From Cymbomonas tetramitiformis (taxonomy: Eukaryota > Chlorophyta > Pyramimonadophyceae > Pyramimonadales > Pyramimonadaceae): DNA of 64,000 nt. Both the position numbers and the translations under genes were made by a program. The stretch's first letter is position 1; every line of letters starts with the position of its first letter. The stretch is taken from positions 1-64,000 of the forward strand of contig LGRX02024796.1 in assembly GCA_001247695.2 (NCBI GenBank). The letters run 5' to 3'. The notes beneath the pieces are model-generated. The model searched no databases. It was given only the letters and a program-made list of their open reading frames with translations, and had not been told where the DNA came from. This document shows, one piece after another, positions 53,845-64,000 of this stretch.

Positions 53845-56800
53845 ATGGCGCCTCTTAAAATGATTGAGCGCTCGGCGACAGTGGCCTTCAGGTAAATCGC
53901 ATAAAACGACTTCTTTTAGTTGTAATTACTCTTTCAACTAAACCTATGCCCTGTTTCGCAGCCCCACGGCTCCGTATATGGCTGCTGGCACAATGGCCGG
54001 CGCGATTGATCTAAGCTTCAGTAGCTCCGCAAGCCTTGAGGTGCGCCGTGTGAACGTGGATTGTATTCCGTTTTACAAAATGTTTTGTATATTCGGAAGA
54101 TGTTGTCGTCCGTTGGGGACCGAGCTGAGCTGGTACGACGCACCTCGATCTGCAGGTTTTTAAGATGGACTTCCAAAATCCAGCTTTGGAGATGCCCTTA
54201 GCAGGTGGTGCTGTGCCTACGAGTGAACGTTTCCATCGTTTGGTATGGGGAACGACCGGATTAGAAAGTCAAACTCACCCTGTACGTTTTCTACCCCAAG
54301 CACCCGATATGGCACCGAAGGCTTTTTCAAATACGTTGTTGCTTTTAGAAACCTGATTGCTACGTGTTAGAGACGTGTTGAAAATAGCTGTCTCGACATT
54401 TTGGAAAAGTTATTTGCTCACACTAGGTTTTCAAAACGGTGTGTAACATCGGAGAGTGGTATCGTGTGCAGCTTGGGATCATTGCGGGAGGGCTTGTTGA
54501 TGGCACCGTCAACCTGTGGAATCCCGCAGCCATCGTTGGCACTGACGTCGGGAGCGATGCTGGAGATGCAAATGTTTTGATATCTAAACTTGAGAAACAC
54601 ACGGGAGCGGTGAGACTCCGCCCTTCCGCGTTTTTTTATCTCAAGTTTTATGAAAATGTAGCGATGACGTCCGCATTTACCGTAACTGCTCTTGAATAGC
54701 ATTTTACTGTGACGACTCTCAGTTTTATCATAAGGTTTCCATTCTCCTTAAGGACGTTTTTTCTCCCTACGTTCTGAAAGCAGTAACTTAAAGTTCTGCT
54801 GCAGGAGATCGCAAAAATTAGTTCCTGTGTAGTTGATCGGTCGAATTATTTCTTGAGTGCTCGACCGAGCGTTTTCTCACACAGGTGAAAGGCTTGGATT
54901 TTAATCCTTTCAACCCCAACCTACTCGCTTCTGGTGCTGCGGATGGAGAACTTTCAATATGGGATCTTGCCAACCCTGGAGCACCTTCACTGTATCCCGC
55001 TCTAAAGAGCGGCGGGGGGGCTGCCAATTCCGCCGGAGAGGTCAGTCAGCATGCCTTACCTTGCCCACGACTCTCGTGCTATCAAACGACTTCAAAACTG
55101 TTGAAACACCAAAAGCGCGTGAGGGGAGAACAGGTTTTACTCTCCACAACATATAGATCTAACAGTGCTTCTGCCTTCCGTACTTTGGGTCGTGTAATAT
55201 TCTGTTTGGACATTAAATTGAGGAGCGAAAACCAAGAGAGGATACTCCGGCGTCGCTAGCTGCTGCGTGCATACAACACGAACCCTCCACCTGGACTCAA
55301 ATGTCGCATTCCATATTGTCGCCTGCTTTTTCACCATCTTTATTGAGCACAAGCGCTGATAGTTCTAGATAACGTTTTGACCGGTGACCACTATCTTTGA
55401 CACCTACAAGGTATACTGAAAGTGTGCGATGCCGCCAGAGAAATTCGTTGTTAAATATCTAGGGCCCGTGCGCAGGTAACCTGTCTTTCGTGGAACCGGA
55501 AAGTTCAGCATATTTTGGCATCAACTTCCGCCAACGGAACTACTGTTGTTTGGGACTTAAAGCGCCAGCGTCCTGTGATTAGCTTCACCGATCCTAATCT
55601 GTAAACATCCAACCCACGTCGAACTCCTTGATATTCTTTTTGACTGATTTGCCTTGCCCTTTTACTTTTGTTGCCTGCAATATTCCTTCAATACTGTTGG
55701 TATGTTGCTTTGCAAGGTCGCTCGAGGCTTACTTGTGCCTAACCTGCTTGCAGCAAGCGACGCTGCTCCGCTATTCAGTGGAATCCCGAGGTGGGATCAA
55801 GAACTCTTTTGTTGCCCTTGGTTGTTTTCATTATAGTTTTGCCTGTCAACCTCGAGGATATTCCATCGATCTTTTCTGAACTGTAGTGTACTTCTCCACA
55901 TACCAAATGAAAAGTCTGCACGTTGCTCCGCACGTTGCTCCGCACGTTGCTCCGCACGTTGCTCCGCACTATCTTGCTTCTGCTTCTGTGGGAACCGCGT
56001 TCGCTGACACGTCCCCTACCGGCAGTGTTCAGAATTTTCCACAAGCCCGCGCGTATGTTACGTATGTTCTGAAGGGAGATGCCTTCCTGAGTTGCAGGTC
56101 GCGACCCAGCTTATCGTCGCCTCGGACGATGACCGCTCTCCTACGTTGCAGGTGCCTCTTCCGCCCTGAATCCCACGATAGGTCAGAGCTTCATCTCTGA
56201 CCTGGAAGAAGGGATCAACAGTTATCTTGTGCTTGCGCACCTGTGAAAGATCAAGGGAGCTTTCCATTTTCGTGCACAACAGTTTTTGTGTTCTGCGTCT
56301 GTAACAACGCTCGCCTGCCAACAACGTGACGCACAAGCGCGCCTCACTGGCGATCGTCACTCGCAGGTTTGGGATCTTCGTAACGCCGTCTCCCCGCAAA
56401 GGGAGCTCTCCTGCCACACGGCCGGGGTGTTGTCCATGGCTTGGTGCCCCAGCGACACGAGCTTGCTTCTCTCCTGCGCGAAGGACAACCGCACGCTGTG
56501 TTGGGACACCAACTCAGGGGAGGTGGTGGCAGAGCTACCCCCAAGCTCCAACTGGAACTTCGATGTGCAGTGGTCTGTGCGCACGCCGGGTGAGTCTCGC
56601 TGTGTCTTCACTCAGACTCTGAAGCTGTAGAGCCTGTCTCTGTGGGCGTCGCTCGCACGCACCGCGCTCCCTCCTTTCTACCACAGCCCTTGCAAACCGT
56701 CCTTCGAGGGGTTGGTGGTCAAGCATGGCGTAAATATTGTGAAGTTTCATGCGTAAGGCTCCTCCGGCTGGGCGTAGCAAGATCAGTTGTCCCTGACAGG

Positions 56801-59800
56801 ACCCGTCGCCTGCTACAGCTCGATACCCGCATGCCGCGTGTTCACCGGGGCAAGACGCTAGGTGTTGTGTGAGAGCTCAGCGAGTCTCTGTATCTCGATG
56901 CGGCGGCCCCGCAGGTGTTCTCGGAGCATCCTCCTTCGATGGAAAGGTCACGCTTCACAACTTGCAAGATGCCTCGGCGCCTGGCTCGGAGACACCCGGG
57001 ATCAACGCGGACTTCAGTACGTCCACGGGCCGGACGCCAAAGAACGCGATGCTGAAGACTCCTGCCTGGATGAAGAGGCCTTGTGGCGTCTCCATGGGCT
57101 TCGGCGGCCGTATGGTGTCTCACAAGGCACAGGAGATTACTTTGAAAAACGTTGTCACAAACGCAGAGGTGGTGGACCGCTCAGCGAAATTCGAGCAGGT
57201 GAGTAATTGTTCCCTCATATTGTTTCCCGCAGCACTGAGGAATATTTCACAATAGACCAGCGGTCGTGTGCTGTTCTTGAAATTGAAGGTTCGTTGAGCT
57301 TAATACCGGACTGGTTTATGGTTGACAAACCTCTTTACGCTGTGTAGCATCAAGTGTACCTGGTGTGAGTGCTCCGAGCTTGCGGGCTTTGCTTCAGAAA
57401 TAAACGTTGTGGCACAGGCAGACAGATGCGTGGTGGTGTCACTTTAGAATAGATCAACAGTGAGGCGCTTAGGACAGACGGACGCGAGGTATCATCTTTC
57501 TAGGTTAGATAAACGGTGACTCAAGGCAGATAGACACGTGGCAGTGTCACTTTAGGATCGATAAACCGTCAGTAACTCAGGGCAGACGGACGCGAAGAGG
57601 TGTACCCTTAGGGAAGATAAAAGTGAGCGACTTAATGCACACGGACGCATAGTGGAATCGTTTTTGGAATTCTATCTGCACGACGCATACCACGGTTATG
57701 AACTGGCCAGGCCTGTTTCGACAAAACGGCAATATTTATCACCTACTGAACAATAAGTATGCTACTACTCAGAAAACAAGGCAACTATGACAAGAATTAT
57801 TACCTGCCAGGTCTTCGTTCTACATCGTTCAGGACAGTCTTTAAATCCAGCAGCAGGGCAGATTTTAAATCCAATCGGACTGTCGTGCGCGATGTAGAAC
57901 GATGACGTGGCATGGACTTCTTCAAGACATAGCTGAGAAACGGGTGAAGCGCTCCAGGCAACGAGTGCTAACCGTGTTGACGTGGCCTTGATATTTCGAC
58001 CGCGTTCTAATAGGCCCGAAGACGTCTTCGAAGGCTCTTGCGTTTCTGACTTGGAATCAGAAGATAACAGCAAGATCATATGAGCTCAGTGCCTGAGTCC
58101 TGCCGGTTGTAGATGCTCTGCACCGCGATCAGAACCGCTCCGGAGGCTGTGACGCAACTCCTGCTTCCTGAGTGCAAGGGAGTGGTGATTATTGGGTCGC
58201 AGGCGGTATCATCAACTGATAAGGGGGCACTGAAGTCGTACTGCCTTGAGAAAGAGGAAGCCGCCGAAGGCGACGACGCAGAGAAAGATGTGTGGTCCTT
58301 CATGAAGTTGCTGTTTGAGGAGAACGCGCGGCGCCAGCTACTCGATCACCTCGGCTTTGAGAGCGCCGAGGAGGTCCCTGAGCCCCCTGCCACCCCCGAG
58401 AAGGCTCCCCCCTCCCCTGCCGTCGAGGAGCTCGTCACCCCTGAGAAGGTTGGACCCTCCCTTGTGGGAAGAGGCGCACTCCACTCGTACCCCTCCCCAA
58501 ACCCTGGACTCGCCTTCGTGACCCTGCCTGCTTGGATCAACACTGTGGGGTAAACGTGTTTCTGGTGCACACGAACTCCTTGAAGTGCCTTGAACTCTTC
58601 AATCCTCATCGTTGAGCGACGCAGCAGTTTGTGAAATTGGTGCTGATCACAAAAGGCTTCTAGGCTTTGCAACGTCACGGAAAAACTCCTTAATCTTTGC
58701 CACCGGTGTTCACAGCTTGCTTCACTGGCTCGACGCACTGTGTTCGCCACTGTTACAGTGTGCCTTCCATGGCTTCTCCCATCTCTCCGCATTGCAAACG
58801 ACTCTGCGCATGTCCACTGCATAACAGCAGGTGGGCCAGGGCTGTGAGAAGATTACAACTGCCACCGCGATCCGCTTGGATCCAGGAGGCGACGACGGCC
58901 AGTTTGCTCTCACGGCGCCGTGCATGTGCTCCACCTCAGTGTGGCTCAAAGTTATCGAACAACGCCTTTGCTTTAGAATAGATAACGATCCCACCTGGTA
59001 AGCCAGGACTGTGCCTGGGAAATAGTTGCTGGTCTGTGGAAAATAATTCAATGGCCACCGTACCCCCATGTCGTACGCAGGCGCCAAGCCCCCCAGCCTC
59101 GCCAGCAGAACCTGCGCCAGCGCCGCCTGCACCGGCACCGGCACCGGAGGAAGTGGATGAGGATTCCTTCTTTGACAAGCTGGCAGAGGAGCAGCCCGAT
59201 GATGGAGCCGGCTTCTTTGATAATCTGGGCGACACTCCTGAGCCGGCTCCTGCACCTGCGGCTGAGGCCCCTGCTGAGCAGCCGGTCGAGGCAGCTGCGG
59301 AGGAGCCCGCTGTGGAGAAGGCACCTGTGGAGGAGCCAGTGGCCGTGGAGGAGCCCACGGTGCCTCTCAGTGAGACTGAAGCGGAGATTCAACGCGCGCT
59401 TGTGGTGGGCAACTATGCGGCGGCTGTGAAGGCCTGCCTCGCAGCAGACCGCTACGCGGACGCCTTGGTGTGTGTTCCTCCCCAGTGTCCATCACTTGCA
59501 TGCCCTGTAATCTAAAAGTCCCAATGCCTTGCTGGTTTCATGTGTGCTTAGCACCCCCTACGTACCCCTCCCACTAGGAGTCTCAACACCTCACCAGGTG
59601 GAACACAGAGGGTGATGAGAGTGCGGTGGCATATGAAGGGTGTTGGTATCGGGCGCTGTGTAGGTGCTGGCAAGCATTGGAGGTGAGGGGCTGTGGGCTT
59701 CTACCCAAAAGACCTTCATGGAGCGTGTGCCCCAGCCCTATATGAAGGTGCGTGGCAGATGTTTTCAGAAGATGGGTGGCCCTCCGAATGTGCCTGTAGC

Positions 59801-62800
59801 TATATTCAAGGTAGTTGTGCAGTCCGGTATAGGCTGCGATGACAGGCCTACCACATCAACGATGCGCCTCCAAAAGGCTGTAGGAGCTGTCGTCCCGTCT
59901 CAGGCCCAGCGAGCTCGACGATGCTCCATTACCACCTAAGGCTCTTTTGTGAACCAAGCTCCAGATCCTCGGGGCCCGCTGCTTACATCCGCCTTTGCCC
60001 TCTTCTGAGCTTAACTTGAAGCTCGTACAGTGTGTCGCCTTACATTGGATCTGAGATGAAGAGCTTTCTGCACCCTAGCATCCCAGGGAACCGTGTGAGA
60101 AAGTCTGAGGTGTGGCGATGCCCTCTGACCTCGACAGGTGGTGCATGCTCTGGTTGAGAAGGACCTAACCGGCTTGGTGCAGGTACGGTGTGATCCGCTC
60201 TCCACCGCTGCCTGCCATACACTTCTGCTTGTGTACACACCGTAGGATACCGTATTGCCATTCCTTCTTAAGGGGCGCCAATGGGTGATGCAGACCCGTC
60301 CGTTGAGCAATTGGAAGGAGACCCTGGCAATGCTGTGCACATATGCCCCTTGTGCCGACTGGGCCGGTGCGCGTATCCCTCCGGCTGCTCCTGCCTGCTA
60401 TCACCGGATGTTATCCTTGTGCATCCTGTTCCCTGTCCTCCTCTAGGCCAGGTCCCCACTCCAGTGGAAAAGAGTGGAACTGCTCCTCAAAGTCATTGGA
60501 GGTGCCACTACGGTGAGGATGCCTACAGGCTGTGCAGTGCCACGCTCTGAGCAGCCTTGCGGAGGTGCAGGTCTGGCGGAGATGTTGGCGGATAAACTGG
60601 CGGGGATGAAGATGATGGAGGCGGCGACGCTGTGCTACATCTGCGCGGGCAGCGTGGACAAGGCGGCGACCATCTGGGCCAACTTGTACAAGGCGAGCAC
60701 CAAGAAGGTGGAGGTGCTGCAGAGCGTTATGGAGAAGGCCCTCGTGCTGTGCAAGGCGACCAACGCGCGCTCCACCAGCCCGGCGCTCGCTTCCCTCATC
60801 AACGAGTACGCTGAGGTGCGTGCCACACCCGGCATGGAGAGGGGGCGCCCAAGGAGAATGCTGCGTGGGTGACACATTATTGCGCCCTCCGGACATGCGA
60901 GATGTGCGGCTCGCGCTCGATATCAACAGAAGCTTGCTTGTTTCTTAGGTGAGCATGCTCGCGGCGTGTATGTGGATAGGTGTGAGCTTGCCTGGATGTT
61001 GAGTGTGAAAGAGGGGGCGCGCATGCACACACCAAGCACACGCACGCGCATGCTGTGGTCCGCTCCCCAGAGCGGGCTGGGTGCTCGCATGTCCGGGGGC
61101 CTCCAGACTGCTGCACGGATATTGAAGTTGCGTCAGCAGACCTACTGCTCCTCCTGGGGGAACGAGGGGCCTGACGTAAGGTGTGATGGGTGGCGCAGAT
61201 CTTGGTGACAGAAGGCCAGCTGAGCACCGCGATGAAGTACCTGTGCATGCTTCCAGGGGAGGACACTCCCACCACCGCCGCGCTGCGCGACCGCATCTAC
61301 CGCGGTGGATTGGAGGTCAGTTGTGCGGCCTCCCCGGGAAGCTTGAGCAACTTGTATGCGCCGCACGCAGCATGTAATGAACATACCCCATGTGCCATGC
61401 AAGGAGGTAGCTGCCCCAAGGCATCCTGAAGGCGAGATGGTGAGGTGCCATGCGCTGAGGAGCCAGGCCTGCTGTCGGCTGGAACCCCCACGTGCTGCGG
61501 GTTGCTGGTGAAAGCAAAGGGGCATGTGCGGTACTTCTGGCGTGCCTTTGTTTGGGGGCCCCAGCAGTAAGTGGCTTGGCGCGTCCTATTCTGTGCCCCA
61601 TGCTCCCCACCCTGCTCAGGGTGGAGGCCGGCGTCAGATTTTATGCAAGGAGAAGATGGTGACATGTGGGGGGTTGGCGGCGGATATATAATTGCAGGCG
61701 GATGGCAGCTTTCAGCCGCCACCGTTCCCGTTCCTTGCGCACGAAGTGGAGGGCGAGGCGGTGCCGCAGCTGGCCCCGGCGCCTCAAACGCAGCCGCAGC
61801 AGCAGCAGCAGCAGCAGGCTCAACAACCCCAGTACGCTGCCATTCCACAGCAGCAGCAGCAGCAGCAGCAGCAGGCTGCACCTGCATACAACGCTGCGCC
61901 AGCGGCCACGGCATATCAGGTCAATCCTGCTCGCGCCTGCTCTTCTGCTGCTGCTCCGTGCCAGCATGGCGAGCGGCTGCCATCTCGAAGCCTTTTTCCA
62001 GGCGGCGCAGTGTAGCATATCTGCCGCCCCTCCTGCATCGCTTTAAGAAGCCATAGCCTACAACCCTTGTGCACAACTTTGCATGCAATAATGCTGACAG
62101 TGATGGTGAGATCAATATGTTTCTCTTTGCCGAGAACAATCACATTTGCCAAGGCACACCTCAAGTGAATTCCATTAGAAGAAGAACTTCATTTTAGCCA
62201 AGGGGGTTACTTTCCCCTTGCTAGGTGAGGTGATTGATTTCTTGGAAGTCCATCCCATGGAGTCTTTCTGAGTCTTGCCGAGTCCGATCACAAATAAATA
62301 GAGATGTACAAGGTCGGGTGGGATGGGCACAAGAGAAACAGAGCTACGGCTCCGAAGGCTGCGGATCCTAAATGCTCGGTTATCTCTTGGCTGTCATCTG
62401 CCTGTCATATACTGCCTCGATCTGCCCGTGCGGTGTTGCTACCCTGTTATCTAGAGGAACTCACTAACATGCTGCGTCTTTCCAATGTAAACATATAATA
62501 CTGAATGGGGGATACACCGGAGATGATTCCACAGCAGCAGCCCCAGCAGACTGCTTCTTACAACCAACAGGCCACATCCTTTCCCCAGCAGCAGGCACCG
62601 ATGCAGCAACAGGTAAACATCTGTCCAGCCCCTTGGGACCCTTCGTGCCCCTCAGTCGCAGGTTATGCGAGGCAACTGCGCTTCCCTGCCCCCTCCCCCC
62701 CCCTGTCTGCACAAGTGCTGAGAGGCCCCCCGTGACGGCTGATAAATGGCAGTCGTGCCCGGCGCAAGAGGGGCTCCGTGAGACCTGATCTCCCCTCGAG

Positions 62801-63745
62801 GGGAGTTTGCTGTCATTTGGCAGGCGCCCTTGGTGGAACGGTGCGGCATGAGTTGATGTGGGCCCTTTGTGGAGTTGTAATTGCAGGTTGCGCCCTCCCA
62901 GTTCGTGCCGCAGGCAGCAGCATACCATGCTGCCCCCGCTCCTAGTGCTTACATCCCACAGGTGCCTTCCGTCCCCCCTCCCCGCACAAGCAGGAGCGCA
63001 CAGCACCAGCATCCGGTGCAATATGAAGCCGCTGGGATGCGGTGCGGTATAGGGCGTTTCCTGGACCACGCTGAAAGAGTCTTAGGTAGGCGTCTGAAGC
63101 CTACCGTGTTGATCCAGTGGGGTATCGGACCGGCAGACACGGAGGCCCATCCTCAGTCACCCTCTCTTGGTCCTTGTTATGAATACGATGGGCGCACAAC
63201 CCCCATTGTGGCTGAATCATCCGATTGGCCAAGGTTTGATGGGGTTGTAGATGGCGCGTGTGGCTCCATGATGATAAATGAACATCATGGACGAGCAACC
63301 GCGTTATAGGCGAAGCCCTGTACTGGCAAGGCAGCTCTCATAACATGGATTGCACCACGCGTGTGGCTCCAATGGACTGTGACGGGCCTAGGGTGGTGGG
63401 GTGGGGGTGACGATCTGTCAGCAACCGATGGCGCAGCAAGGCCAGCAACCACATGCACCGCCTGTAAGTGGGCAGGGCATGTTCACCCCGCAGCAGTTCA
63501 CGCCAAACATTCCGGCGCAGCCCCAGGAGCAGCCCCAGGCTCAGCAGCGACCCGGTGCTGCATATAACGCGCAGCCTGCCGCAATGCAGCCTGCTTCGCA
63601 GCCGACCGCAATGCAGCCTGCTTCGCAGCCGACCCAGTTCCAGCCGCAGCAAACTACTCAGTTCCAGCCGCAGCAGTTCATGGGTGGTGCCCAGACTCCC
63701 CAATACCAACCGCAGCCGCAGTTTGCTCCCCCAGGCTCCCAGATG
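53845..63745 (+). CDS. SEC31: SEC31, COPII outer coat subunit (21 exons seen; 3' end beyond window)
   Basis: Sec31 pairs with Sec13 to form the cage of COPII vesicles leaving the endoplasmic reticulum. Exons, from reading frame plus GT-AG sites: 53845-53891, 53962-54040, 54156-54281, 54472-54609, 54885-55040, 55476-55600, 55754-55790, 56098-56151, 56367-56589, 56915-57198, 58203-58448, 59081-59467, 59664-59747, 60138-60182, 60294-60366, 60571-60815, 61199-61315, 61698-61919, about 62523-62612, 62887-62961, 63422-63745. Exons 1-10 encode the WD40 propeller ([40 protein letters not shown]). [22 protein letters not shown] and [18 protein letters not shown] mark the helical ACE1 region. Later exons are Pro/Gln-rich, as in all Sec31 proteins. 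ATG 53845 begins [15 protein letters not shown], the usual Sec31 start. Exon 19's left end is uncertain. Confidence 0.93.
57416..57655. repeat. About 60-bp imperfect tandem repeat in SEC31 intron 10
   Basis: Four diverged copies containing GGCAGAC-GACGCG, GTGTCACTTTAG and GATAAACGGTGA. The intron (57199-58202) is the longest in the gene. Confidence 0.7.
61795..61878 (+). repeat. Two CAG (polyglutamine) tracts in SEC31 exon 18
   Basis: (CAG)n runs encoding seven and nine Gln are separated by [10 protein letters not shown]. They lie in the flexible Pro/Gln-rich linker, where length variation is tolerated. Confidence 0.9.
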
Positions 63746-64000
63746 GTGCTCAGCCTCTCACTCCTTCCTCCCCCCCCCCACATTTGCCACACTTGCGGAG
63801 CTGAAAATGAGGGGAGCCGCAGCGCGAGTTGCATCCTGCTACACCTGCCTTTGGCTTGCTCAGTTTCCCAACGGAGTAGATGAACCCATTTGGTAACAAT
63901 CTACGCTATGGATCTCTTTGAGCCCAGTCTTCGGCATCTTAGCTTTGCCTTACTATTGCTTCGGTATATCTTTGGTGGCTTGACTGCTTGTGGCTGGGAC

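Noticed and set aside
58449..58552. Continuation of SEC31 exon 11 through GTTGGACC
   Set aside because: The frame ends at a stop soon after, while a GT donor at 58449 and an in-phase acceptor at 59080 give the expected Sec31 continuation. Retained-intron reading is possible but less likely.

Overview
The window is nuclear DNA of an intron-rich eukaryote, most likely a green alga. The clues are a plant/algal-type SEC31 gene with at least 21 coding exons, degenerate CCCTAAA (plant-type telomere) repeats, a chromodomain Ty3/gypsy element and several algal-style mobile families. The lineage call is inference; no rRNA or organelle marker is present. Nearly everything left of about 53.4 kb is mobile DNA, and the only convincing host gene is SEC31 at the right end.

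Region by region. (1) 1-10.8 kb: a decayed Ty3/gypsy chromovirus on the + strand, open at its left end (Gag, protease, RT, RNase H, integrase, chromodomain, polypurine tract, 3' LTR). It carries two DNA-methyltransferase-like modules: an NPPY adenine-MTase-like domain fused upstream of integrase, and a cytosine-C5-MTase-like domain downstream of the chromodomain. A 540-bp piggyBac-type MITE (TTAA duplication) splits RT from RNase H, and removing it restores the frame exactly. (2) 10.8-16.9 kb: non-coding or relic sequence with a broken NPPF-motif methyltransferase-like ORF (11.8-12.9 kb) and two minisatellites. (3) 16.93-23.77 kb: element A, an LTR retrotransposon that carries only gag, hosting an intact-ended pogo/Tc5-like DNA transposon. 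(4) 23.8-33.2 kb: relic retroelement D (gag-like pieces, retropepsin DTGS ORF), split by element B, another gag-only LTR element on the - strand that itself holds two hAT-type insertions. (5) 33.2-53.4 kb: a nest up to five levels deep: hAT relic > hAT-type element E > gag-only LTR element C > an 11.3-kb almost non-coding LTR element F > a piggyBac-type MITE. Further DNA-transposon insertions sit in C and E. (6) 53.8-64 kb: SEC31, a COPII outer-coat subunit, running off the right edge.

Most boundaries rest on internal evidence visible in the window: terminal repeats, target-site duplications, and unoccupied copies of the same sequence in a sister element. Elements A, B and C are about 3.3 kb each without insertions. 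Each encodes a Gag-like protein followed by a hydrophobic segment and an acidic, proline-rich tail, with no pol, so they must rely on a partner element for reverse transcriptase and integrase. The three copies carry different single-base breaks, so comparing them shows that the family's reading frame was once intact.
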